A stretch of 64,000 nt of DNA from Heliocidaris erythrogramma (taxonomy: Eukaryota; Echinodermata; Echinoidea; Camarodonta; Echinometridae): the NCBI GenBank assembly GCA_025617745.1, contig CM046868.1:18108615-18172614 (forward strand). The letters run 5' to 3'. Made by a program: the position numbers and the translations under genes. Numbering within the stretch: the first letter of the stretch is position 1; each line of letters starts with the position of its first letter. Below are positions 47,745 through 57,549 of this stretch, piece by piece. The notes below the pieces were generated by a model. That model was not told the DNA's origin. It was given only the letters and a program-made list of their open reading frames with translations, and made no database searches.

Positions 47745-48312
47745 AGGTGTTAAAAAAAAAACCGTTGAAATTTTGATAGGTAATAACTCAAAAATTATAC
47801 CTCGAATCAAACTGAAGTTTTGACATTGTAAAGTTGAAGGATTTAAAATTTATCGTGTGCAAGTTTTATGATATTTCTCTTAATACTTTATTTTAAATTT
47901 GGATATTAAATTAGGTTTATCATTTTTTTAAACCAAGACCACAAATGTATCAGTAATTAATTCAGGAGACAACAACTGCCATTGTGTGTTGCACCTGTCA
48001 TTTCTGCCAAACTTTTGCTGTCCAGTGTCATTACTGATTTATGATCTGGGTTAAAAAGTGTTCTGGAATTTCAGATGCAACACACAATAGCAATTGTTGT
48101 GTTCTGAATTAATTGCTGATACACACTGATTTTGTGGCCTTAATCTTTCAAAAAGTGACAAATCTAGTTAGATATTCAGAGATATGTCATAAAACTTGCT
48201 CCCAATAAATGTTACATCCTTCAACTTTCCAATGTAAAATCCTCAGTATGATACGAAGTATAACTTTGAGTAATTAATGATCAAAAGTGTCTACAGCTTT
48301 TTTTTTTAACCT
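47745..48312. mobile_element. 568-bp element with about 240-bp inverted arms
   Basis: Arms 47745-47993 and 48077-48312 pair along their length with perhaps 20-25% divergence. The best block is next to the 83-bp spacer (AATTAATTC...CAACAA...CATTGTGTGTTGCA). The tips are AGGTGTTAAAAAAA and TTTTTTTAACCT. No protein. A foldback/long-TIR non-autonomous transposon. Confidence 0.7.
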
Positions 48313-51300
48313 GGCAAATTTGTATAATGCATAACTATTTGCTGTCATCAGTAAAACGTCTCTTAATTTTTGTTCGCCTCGCTCGCTTTGCTCTCTTGCT
48401 AATTCAGAAGGTGGAAAGTTGATATTCTGGTAATCCGACAAGTAATCCGGTGACAGTTGTTCAGGCTATATTTCATCAGAAATAAAGGTTGCAATGGGGT
48501 TTTAGGTAAAGTTTAGGGTTAGGGTCACGTATGATGTTTGGTCCAGGTTTGCAATAAAGAATTCGCCAATTAACATCGTAAATATACAAAAGGACTGAAT
48601 ACTCTGTTGATTAACAGGTAATCCAACCGTAATGGCAAGTTGTTCTGAAAGAAATAGGGAACATCAGAGAAGCACATCATCGGTGGAAGTTTGAACGAAA
48701 TGTGACCAACTATAATAAAGTTATGAATTTATGTTAGTTGTTGTATACACTGTACCATACATATATGAATTTCAAATTGGTCGAAACAGTAATGTCACTG
48801 TTATTTAGTGGCGGACAACTCCCCTATTTGCTCCAACAACAACAAATTTAGTAAATATCTTATTTTGACAAAATGTTTTCCTCAGTCCTCACTTTCATAA
48901 TGAACTACCTTTCATTCTTCACTTTTATGAGGACCTATGAAAATATGCGATCTCTACAATATTGTATGTTTTGAGTATTGCCCCGAGGGAAAAGGCCCTT
49001 AGGAGAAAACCGCAAAATTAATGATATTTTAATGTACTACAAACGGGAGAGTTGACCGCCAATAGTCATGTCACAATTGACTAACCCAAATGCTAATTTG
49101 AAACTTGCATATATTTAGCATTTTTTTCAAACACCCATAACTTTGTCCGATTTCTTTCAAACTGTCACCATCCTGTTTTTCTTACTTTTACTGCTTTCAA
49201 ACAAATCATCTTCTTTACCATGCGTAAGGTTGGATTGCCCTTTAACAATTTGGAATAATCAATTCAACATTAGGTATTTGATTTATCATCTTCTCATGGT
49301 GAGGTAATGTGTTGAGAGTCAGTGGGTCGGTGATATTATTTTAGTTTAATAGGAACTGACCTTGATATAGCGCAGTTGAAAACTTATGTCAACATTTTCT
49401 TTTCATGGACGACAAGGATAAAATTAAATGCTTCAGAAATATAACAAAGCAAAACAAAGATAGCTTCCCCACAAGTATCTCATAGATATATCAGGAAAAA
49501 GGGAGGTTCAAAAAAGAGGAGAAAATAGAAGTTTCCATTTAAAATAAATCCTAATTCTTAAATCCCAAGGCATCGACAAAGCTTAACCCGATTCTGGATG
49601 ACCTTGGTTGTTGAAGGTGATACAAAACTAAACCGATGACAATATCGTCAAGTGAGACACAACCACGTGATAACTGTGTGCATGTGAGTTTAGACTTGAA
49701 TCGTGATCGTCAACCTGGCGTTGTTTTTTTTTTCTTTCTTATTTTTGTCCATTTTTCCCGCCATTACATATTCTTCCTGGTGATTGTTTGAAAGATCTTT
49801 GCATTAATTTGGAAGGGGTGAATTAGAATGGTGTACGAACCTTGAAGTGTTTTTTTTTCGTCCTCCGAACGTTATGAATTAGGTATCTGGGTTTTTGTCA
49901 GTGATTTTTCATATAAAAAAGGTCTAGATTTTCTAAGAATATAATTTATCAACAATATTTAATTATAGAATTATTCTCAAGCACGACTGTTCCGTAATAG
50001 CTACGAAATCGTGAATTTCATATTTCAATTCCTTTTTTACATATCAAGAAGGGAAGAATTGAAATTGAAATTGGTCGATCTGTTGAAAGATAATTCTGTA
50101 ATAAAATATTGTTGATAATTAATGTTCTCCTTCTCTCAATTGTCTCTCTATCTTCTTCATATCTACTCATTTTTCTCCTAGTAATTCTCTCCTCTACTCT
50201 CTTGCTATCACTCATTCTCCTTCTTTTCATTCTCTCTAAATTATACCTCTTTTCTCTTAGCCTCTCTTTCAATACCCACTTTCTTCATTTCTTATTATTT
50301 TATGATATCCCTTTCCCTAGCATTCAAATTCCAGTAAATATACATGTATTTCTTTTGGAATAAAACTGTAAATATAAAACTGAAAAATTTGAAATTTCAT
50401 GTTTATGATACACATTTCTCACAATACCAAAGGTAAAGGAAATTGATTCATTCACGCTAATGACTATATGATACGGTTAACATGGGCGAATATCACTGGG
50501 AGAGAGAGGGGGGGGGGGGGCTGTACATCCTTTGCCGAATATCAACTTTCCCGTTTCTTTAGCAAAACGAGCAAGCAAACATTTTAAAACTGTTATAGGC
50601 GATTCGCCTCACGTGTATCCATTAATAAACTTTGTGTTTGAAATATATATTAGGAAAATTGTGCAGACATTGATGCCCAAAGGAGAAGTGACAGTTACCC
50701 GATTGTTAGTAATTTGAAAATTCTCAGGGGAGCTACAGCCCCAGATCATCCCATCTCACCTAAGATAAGCAACGTGGATGGTAGAATGAAATCATACGTC
50801 ATCAAGCATTTACTGTGGTTTGATTTGGACAACGCTTAAAACAAAGTTGTTTTTTATATTTTCAATGTTATTCATATCAATATACATGTATATATTTTAC
50901 CCTCGTATAAATTTAAACTTCTATAATAATTGAGCGCTAGCATTCCCGTCAAATATATGTCGCCATACCTTTCGACAAAATGTCATGGGGGTAAAGGATT
51001 GCTGCAAATTTAAATAGGCTGCAAAATACAATCACCGGATGCCAAACAAATCAAAGATTCTATCTTGCTTCGAGTTCACAGTCAATCGGAGTGAACCTGG
51101 CGCTAATCCCAACCTGGTTCAGTTTCTCCGCACTTTGCTTTTATTCTCTCTTACCATGGGTTTTTATTTCCAGCATTCTAAATGACGATTGCACTGCTCT
51201 TCTTCATTGTTATAAAATACTTTGTCACTCCCAATGTGTCTTACTCCCACTTTCCTTTTTAACTTTTGTACCCCGTTCTCTCTGTCTCTCTCTCTCCCCC

Positions 51301-51540
51301 TCTCTCTCTTTTAATTTACGAGTATATATGTTTTTGGACGCTTATTTTTGTTTCAAATGCACGTCTTGTAGTCTGTATAATCATCCTACTATGTTAGTAT
51401 CAATCACATACTGCATATTTTGCCTCTTTTCACGTATTTTTTTGTATTTCATGTATTTTGTGTTATTCATTATACGTGCACAACAGGCATACTTGAAAAG
51501 CAGTAACCTTACTGAGGGTACTCCCTACATGGACTCGGAA
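48313..51540. other. no gene seen
   Basis: No supported gene in about 3.2 kb. A single TTTAGGGTTAGGG lies near 48518. T/C-rich tracts at 50120-50280 and 51260-51310 create long but meaningless frames (for example 51091-51543). Confidence 0.5.
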
Positions 51541-51582
51541 TAAAACAAAATAGGAATGAAAAGTCCGTATACGACGAAAATA

Positions 51583-51615
51583 TTCGAATTTTCGGCCACA
51601 GGCCTTCATCAGGAA
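51583..51615 (-). ncRNA. hammerhead-ribozyme-like motif at PLE B 3' side
   Basis: Minus-strand order: TTC; core CTGATGA; extra A; helix II GGCC-TGT-GGCC; GAA; palindrome AATT; C (predicted cleavage after it); GAA. Helix I is TTC/GAA. The plan is the same as at 19462-19500 although the helices differ in sequence, so structure is conserved and not just sequence. It lies about 450 bp past the last nuclease codon. Confidence 0.65.
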
Positions 51616-52071
51616 ATGATGAAATTTATTAGATAGGTACACAAAAGAGCGTGAAGCGCAAAAAACAACCCAAAAGCTCCATGGATACCAGCGCAACCAT
51701 GGTAGCGATGGGTGGTATTCTGAAAACTATGTTATCAGAAAAAGAAAACAAAAGAGGAGAAGCAAAAAAAAGGGAGCTCCATGGAAACTCGCGTAATCAT
51801 GGTAAAGAAAGCTTAAGGAGGAGAGAGAGAGAATGCCGTAAAACACGTCACAAAGAAACAAAGGGAAACAAAAGAAAATAAAAAAGCGAGAAGCGCAGAA
51901 CGTTCAGAAATCGAAGGATACTAGCGTAACCAAGGAGTAAAGAAAGAAAAAAGAAGAAGGAAGGAAAGGGAGAGAGGATGACGTAGTAAAACGTCATAAA
52001 GAAACCAAGGGCAGGTGAAAGAAGAAAAAGGGAGAAGGGATTAAAAAAGAGAGGGGGAGGGGAAGAAGAGA

Positions 52072-52542
52072 GCCACTGGTGTTCAGACGTGTGGAACGTA
52101 GATGTTCAGTAACCTGGTCCGCTAGACTTCGTTTGGTTTCCCCCACATACAGCAGATTGCAGGCCTTGCAACAAATCACGTAGAGAACATTCTCCGTCGT
52201 GCAGGTGAAATTATCATGGATGGTGAAACTACCCTTGGGGCCACTGATGTTACGTTCTGTCCAAAGACGGGAGCATGTCTTACATTGTGGGCGGAGGCAA
52301 GGACGGGAATCTAGGTCTCTGTCAGCAGGTTGGACTCTGGTGTGGCTTGAATGGACCAAGGTTGATGTCAGGCTCTTGTCCTTCCTGAACGCTGTCAGAG
52401 GGGGTTCGCTGAAAATGTGTGAAGTTGAGGGGTTGTCACTCAGCAACTTGAAATTGTTCTTGATGGTGGACGCGAGTCTTGCATTCGGCTCATTATACGT
52501 TAACACCAGAGGAACGCGGGATGATGCCTTGCTTCTTCTCAC
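52072..52542 (-). pseudogene. PLE B linker and truncated GIY-YIG nuclease
   Basis: The frame has FKLLSDNPSTSHIF, the CLRPQCKTC cysteine block, FTCTTENVLYVICCKACNLL and YVGETKRSLADQ...EHLRS. It then runs into low-complexity purine-rich DNA. The second half of the nuclease (the HFN and E...W blocks seen at 20128) is missing. Confidence 0.8.
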
Positions 52543-52543
52543 T

Positions 52544-53706
52544 TCATCTCAGAGCCTCTATCCGAGTAACTCTTGCAGATTTCTTGGCGGCAGCTCTCAA
52601 CCATATGATGACAGGATACCCCCGGTCGATGAAGAACGACGACATTTCGGCGGAACGGGCCTGGAGATCGTCCTCCTTACTGCATAGCCTCCTGAGACGG
52701 GTGAATTGGGACTGGTGAATAGCCTTCTTGCACGCAGGTGGATGGGAAGATTTGAAGGTGAGATAGCTGTGGGCGTCGGTGGGTTGGTAGTGGATGCTTG
52801 TATCGATCCGGCGACCTCCGTTGACAGAAATCTCCATGTACAGGAAAGGGTGAGAGTTGTCGGAGATGGTGTGGGTGAAGCGGTGAGAAGGGTGGAATGA
52901 ATCGAAATGCTGTATGAAAGAGTTCAGTTCATCTCGTGAACAGTTCGCGATGCCGAAGAAATCATTGATGTATCTCTTGATGAGGATGGAGCGGGGGCCC
53001 TCGTAAGATGTCAGCATTTGGGACTCCATGAAACCCATGAAAAGGCAAGCATATGAAGGTCCCATCTTGGTCTCCATGGTAACACATTTTCTCTGATTAT
53101 AGAAATTCCCATCAAACTGGAAGGATGAAAGGTTCAGGACCAGCTCCGTTAGACGAACGTGGTGTCGTCAGCTGGTCTATTCGCCGATGGACTGGCTTGC
53201 AGGCCTTCATGGTTAGGAATGTTGGTGTAGAGAGCGGACACGTCCATCGTGAAGAGAAGTGCTTTCTCCTTTTCAGGTAGGGTGGTGCTATTAAGCAAAC
53301 GGAGAGCCTCAGAAGAATCCTTGATGTAAGTGGGAGGCGATGAGACCATTGGCGCAAAAATGCTGTCAAGATAATTGCTTATCGGGAGTAAATATAAAGT
53401 GGGCGACTTCGGGAACTTCTGAATAAGATTGACAGCAGAAGGGGATAAGAGATCGATATCAATGAGATCACTAATGGTATCCTTGACAGTCTGCTGATGA
53501 GATGGAGTCGGTTCTTGCGCAATATGTTCATAATATTCAGAGTTGTGGAGTTGTCGATAGGCTTCGGCTAAGTACAGGTCACGTTTCCAGACAACGACGG
53601 CGCCTCCTTTATCAGCTGGTTTGATAATGTATTCATCGTTGCTCTGAAGCAACTTCACTGCACCCCTTTCTTGAGGGGTGATATTAGAAGCTTTTCCCGC
53701 TTCCAA
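52544..53706 (-). pseudogene. PLE B reverse transcriptase region
   Basis: N-terminal side (53706-53149): YIIKPADKGGAVVVW and FTMDVSALYTNIPN (motif A). C-terminal side (53077-52544): METKMGPSYACLFMG and the catalytic-box region RYINDFFGIANCSRDE, then a thumb-like part with HYQPTDAHSYL and FTRLRRLC. These motifs are diagnostic of Penelope-type reverse transcriptase. The two halves are in different frames and the catalytic box is degenerate, so it is inactive. Confidence 0.85.
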
Positions 53707-53911
53707 ATCAAGGGCGTCTGATATCTGATCTAAACTTTTGAATGAATAGTTCTAGGTTTGGAAACTGGCTTTTCAGGGTCGACGTTGAAGCTTCTCAAAG
53801 GCAATGGGCACAGACTCAACTTGCTGAGAGGGGACATTGATATCGTCGTGGTTGGTGTCAAGGCTGGTTCCATCTGCAGGCTGAGTGGTATCTAAGGAAG
53901 CAAAGTACGCT

Positions 53912-54440
53912 TTAATTGGGCAAAGTTCTCAAAATCACAACGCACTTGGATTCATCACTATGTTTGCGACTAGGAACGAAAGAGAGACCCTCAGCTAAGA
54001 GAGAACGTTCACTGTCAGTGATAGGAAGATCTCCCGGAATGGTCACAACAAGGTTACGAGATACGTCCTTATCTACTGAGATAGAATGTCTTTTAGGTAG
54101 CAATGAAGACAGATTCCTGAGTTTAGAGTATAGGGGGCTTTCATGGTACTCACTGTTCAGGTCATGGATGAACGATCTGATAGAATCTTACTGTGGTCAG
54201 TTACATAGACTATCAAGGAGATTCAGGCGCTGTGTTATATCCGAGCTGTGGTGATTAACTTCTCGATGATACGATTCCAGAGATAAACGCATCAGACGAC
54301 GGAAACATTAGTGAAGATTCTGTTCAATCGTATCCTTCCTGATTCTTCCGAGGCAAGGAGGTGTGGAAATACGAAATCCAACTGGGATGAAACTCTTGCG
54401 TAGACAGGTGGAAACAAAATCACGATGACTCGAGCAAGTG
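53912..54440 (-). pseudogene. PLE B N-terminal region
   Basis: The segment 54103-53912 includes VVTIPGDLPITDSERSLLAE and GLSFVPS, the (L)t..E..LL..GL.F.P motif of PLE N-termini. Upstream (about 54420-54250) CLRKSFIPVGFRISTPP and RLMRLSLESYHREV also match the PLE N-terminal domain. Stops interrupt it. Confidence 0.65.
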
Positions 54441-54728
54441 GCGATGACTAGATAGTCATCTATGTAACGTAAGAGAAGGAGGGGCCCGATGACAGGGCCG
54501 TGCTACGCCTAACCGAACTGGTTCTCAACTTGTCATCTTTCCAGTTTGACGGAAGATGCTATCTGCAAAGACAGGGAGTCGCTATGGGAACTAACATGGG
54601 CCCTTCGTATTCCTGTCTATTTATGGGCTATATGGAGAGTAAGATCTTATCTACCTTCAGCGGAACCAAGCCCCTCCTTCTCTTACGTTACTTAGATGAC
54701 TATCTAGTCATCGCCAGTTGCTCGAGAG
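54424..54728. repeat. inverted repeat between the two PLE copies
   Basis: 54424-54483 (reversed) and about 54669-54728 both carry CCCCTCCTTCTCTTACGTTA, GATGACTATCTAGTCATCGC and TTGCTCGAG, differing at a few bases. Both encode the (L)LLLRY(I/L)DDYLVIA catalytic-box region. So a reverse transcriptase scrap of type C is joined to the 5' end of element B. Confidence 0.8.
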
Positions 54729-55751
54729 AAGTGCTGCTTTCATCGATCCATCCCTCAAATTCACTCACGCCATTTCTTCCACTTCCATAACTTTCTTGGA
54801 CGTAGAACTCACTGTTGATGGGACCAGCATTATAACTGGGGCTCACTACAAACCAACTGATGCCCACTGTTTCCTCAACTACAGCTCGTCTCATCCACCT
54901 TCGTGTAAGCGATCTATCCCCAGATCCCAGTTCGCGCGGCTTCGTAGACTATGTAGCACTGACGTGGACTACAAATGCCGTATCAACAAGATGGATGGTT
55001 TCTTTAACAGACGGGGATACCCTACTGAAGTTATCGAAGAAGCAAAGTAGAAGATTGTCTCCCAGACCCAGCACGAAGCCTTGCTACAGCCCAAAGAGAA
55101 GGAAAATGCTGCCCGAGTACCTATGGACTTCACATATCACGCCTGAATTGCTCCAGTCGCCCATGTCATGAGGAAGAACTTCAAGATGCTCAGCGACCAT
55201 CCCCAAACTGTGGATATCTTCAGAGATGTGCCTTTAATGGCATATAGGAAGGATTCTAGTCTAAGAAGAATTCTTGTGAAATCTACTCTACAGCCTGCTC
55301 GGGAACAAGTTGATACGGATACGCGATCACCCCTTGGAACAGTTCCCTGTCGTCGACCTAGATGCAAGACCTGTTCTCAGGTAACAGATGCCACCACCAT
55401 CACTGGACCTAAAGGGATCATGGAATGTGACCAAAACTTTCCCCAGCACTTCTACAAACATTATCTTGCATAATCTGCATTTCTTGCCGAAAGTTGTACG
55501 TAGGGAAGACGAAACGGAGACTGGCTGAGTGACGGAGCATCTTCGTTCAATTTGCCTCAACACTAGTGGTCTTCCTGTTGCCCAACACTTCAATCTTGCT
55601 AATCACACGATCAACGATCTGAAAGTTTGTTTAAGCAGTGCTGGGTACAGATGAGGAAAGGAAGATCCAGGAGGAAAGAATCGTCTTTCAGCTTGGCACG
55701 CCCCAACCTCATGGTATCAATGCCAGTTTCCGTTCATTTCCTTCTTCGTAA
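54500..55751 (+). mobile_element. Penelope-like element C, 5'-truncated and broken
   Basis: Plus-strand order: reverse transcriptase from FQFDGRCYLQRQGVAMGTNM through RYLDDYLVIASCSRE (54510-54730), a thumb-like part with HYKPTDAHCFL and FARLRRLC (to 55050), a linker with CRRPRCKTC (55168-55380), a degraded GIY-YIG core with LYVGKTKRRLAE (about 55490), and the closing LGTPQPHGINASF before a stop at 55749-55751. Parts lie in several frames. The catalytic box looks intact, unlike that of element B, and the two copies are clearly different families or old branches. Confidence 0.8.
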
Positions 55752-56272
55752 TTTTGTCCTGCTTCTTTCTTTCTCCTTCCTTTTTGTACTTTGCTTTTGC
55801 TCCCTTTCTTCGTTTCCTTTTTTCTTTCTCTCTCTCTCTATTTTTTTTCTTTTTCTATTTTCTTTTTCTTATTTCTTTCTTCTTTTCTTCTTATTCTTAT
55901 TTTTTTATTATTTTTTCTTCTTCTTTTTTTTTAAATCTTTTTTTGTCTAATTCCTTTTCTGTTTTCTAACCCTCTATCCTCTTTCTTCCCAACTTTTTTT
56001 CCTGTCTCTCTCCTTATTTTTCTCTCCCTCCTTTACTTCCCCCTCTCTCTCTCTCTCTCTCTTTTCTCTCTCTTCCCATCCTTTGCTTTCTTTATCTTTC
56101 TTCATCACTGTGTGTGTGTGTGTGTGCGTGTCTCTCGCTCTCTCTTTCTCATTTCCTCTCTCTCTCTCTCTCTCTCTCTCCCGCTCTCTATCTCGCGCTT
56201 GACTCTGTTGTTTATTTACGCTTGTTGTTTTGACAATAATTACGCGCTGTGCACTACATCCTTGGTGCATTT
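55752..56272. repeat. long pyrimidine-rich tract
   Basis: About 450 bp of almost pure C/T on the plus strand, with (CT)n at 56043-56062 and 56155-56180 and (GT)n at 56108-56126. Mirror-symmetric pyrimidine tracts can form triplex DNA. Frames here are low-complexity. Confidence 0.8.
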
Positions 56273-56677
56273 TTATGCCTCCGCCCACCGTAGGTGGTGC
56301 CGGAGGCATTATGTTTTCGGGTCGTCCGTCCGTCCGTCCGTCCGTCCCCTTTTCGTTCTCGCGATGACTTCAAAACAGTTTTTTTGATCAGTTTGTAACT
56401 TGGCCCATGTATGCATATGGGAGGGACGATGAACTGATTAGATTTTGGGGTCTCAAGGTCAAAGGTGAAAGGTCACAGAGGTCATTATGTACATAAAAAT
56501 GGTTCGTTCTCGTAATAACTTCAGAACTGTTTGACGGATTAGCTTCTAACTTGGCCCATGTATGCATATGTGATGGACGATGAACTGATTAGATTTTAGG
56601 GTCTTAAGGTCAAAGTTCAAAGGTCATAGAGGTCATTATATACATAAAAATGGTTCGTTCTCGCAATAACTTCAGAA

Positions 56678-57003
56678 CTTTTAGGCATTTTACTCCCAGT
56701 GTTAAAGATCGTGTGCTCGATCTATAATGAAAAACACAAGTCAGAAAAAATTGGAACCAGCGGGATTCGAACCTGTCATCTACTGCTTGCCGGGCAGCGA
56801 CTTAACCACCAGGCTATTCTGGTTCACGGCCAAGTCACGATGAACTGGAATCAAATACCCAAGATCCTCTTCTTTCTGACTCATTAATATTCAAACGTTT
56901 TTTCATTACAGATCGATCACACGATCTTTAACACTTGGAGGAAAATGCCTAAAAATTTGTTTACAAATTTAAAAAATTCCTCCCATCAAGCTTCTTCGTT
57001 TAC
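56678..57003 (-). mobile_element. tRNA-like/inverted-repeat element, clean 326-bp insertion
   Basis: Flanked by the 11-bp direct repeat TAACTTCAGAA (56667-56677 and 57004-57014); the host unit sequence resumes after it. Minus-strand order: GTAAACGAAGAAGCTTGA start, arm (56954-56898), unique segment with GAATATTAATGAGTCAG, tRNA-like part (56825-56754), T-rich linker, opposing arm (56735-56678). The arms (about 56 bp) are inverted copies of each other, about 87% alike. No protein. It shares tRNA part, arms and unique segment with the insertion at 1016-1666. Confidence 0.8.
56754..56825 (-). other. tRNA-like sequence inside the element
   Basis: The same 72 nt as 1143-1214: acceptor GAACCAG/CTGGTTC, A-box-like TAGCCTGGTGG, B box GGTTCGAATCC. 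Identity of this part between loci is higher than that of the arms. Confidence 0.7.
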
Positions 57004-57454
57004 TAACTTCAGAAATGTTTGACGGATCAGCTTCTAACTTGGCCCATGTAGGAATATGTGAGGGACGATGAACTGATTAGATTTTGGGGTCTCAAGGTCA
57101 AAAGTCAAAGGTCACAGAGGTAATTATGTACATAAAAATGGTTAGTTCTCTTGATAACTGAAGAACTGTTTGACAGATCAGCTTCTAACTTGGCCCATGT
57201 AGCCTATGCATAATTATGTGAGGGAGGATTAACCTTTTTCCTTGGTGTATTTGATGATTGTAAGTCATGAATGGTAAGTTTTTTATTTGTACGGGATGGA
57301 AATAAATTTCTGTCTCCTGTGCTTTTTAAGTGAAAAGATTGGTAATTTTGTTGGACCAATCCTTTTTAGAGTGTACATGTATGCCATACATTTCCAATTT
57401 GGTGATGGCGGAGGCATAAATTCCGAGATTCATCTAGTTTTTACTTGGTATAAT

Positions 57455-57487
57455 TTCCTGAAGAAGCCTTATTGGCGAAATATTGAA
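57455..57487 (+). ncRNA. hammerhead-ribozyme-like motif
   Basis: Plus-strand order: TTC; core CTGAAGA; extra A; helix II GCC-TTATT-GGC; GAA; palindrome ATAT; T (predicted cleavage after it); GAA. Helix I is TTC/GAA. Same plan as the motifs at 19462 and 51583. It is on the strand of PLE C and may be that element's 3' end, displaced by the 56273-57417 repeat, or an independent solo end. Confidence 0.55.
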
Positions 57488-57549
57488 CATTTTGTGTCTA
57501 ACGGAGTAATTTATTCCGTGTGTGTGTGTCTCTCTCTCTATATATAGGT

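Larger units (their letters stand above)
51583..54440 (-). mobile_element. Penelope-like element B, broken
   Basis: Minus-strand order: N-terminal region (54440-53912), reverse transcriptase (53706-52544), linker and GIY-YIG nuclease (52542-52072), a purine-rich stretch, and a hammerhead-like motif (51615-51583). The full set of PLE parts is present over about 2.9 kb, but the reading frame is interrupted several times and the nuclease is cut short. It meets element C head to head near 54440-54500. Confidence 0.8.
56273..57417 (+). repeat. hairpin + (TCCG)n + about 150-bp tandem-unit element
   Basis: Head hairpin ATGCCTCCGCCCACCG / GGTGCCGGAGGCAT (56275-56309), (TCCG)n at 56321-56347, then units of about 150 bp with AACTTCAGAACTGTTTGACG, CTAACTTGGCCCATGTA and GGTCAAAGGTCA, starting near 56355, 56504, 56653/57004 and 57141. 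The third unit is split by the insertion 56678-57003. ATGCCTCCGCC at 56275 and GGCGGAGGCAT at 57407-57417 may be terminal inverted repeats. A near-repeat CCTTGGTGYATTT at 56260 and 57240 is an alternative flank. Similar repeats occur in many marine invertebrates. Confidence 0.7.

Noticed and set aside
51091-51543. 150-codon open frame with apparent membrane segments
   Set aside because: Hydrophobicity comes from T-rich codons and a (CT)n tract; no start context, no homologous pattern.
55627-55969. Open frames of 71-107 codons after PLE C
   Set aside because: The first part is the PLE nuclease end in a wrong phase; the rest is poly-pyrimidine.
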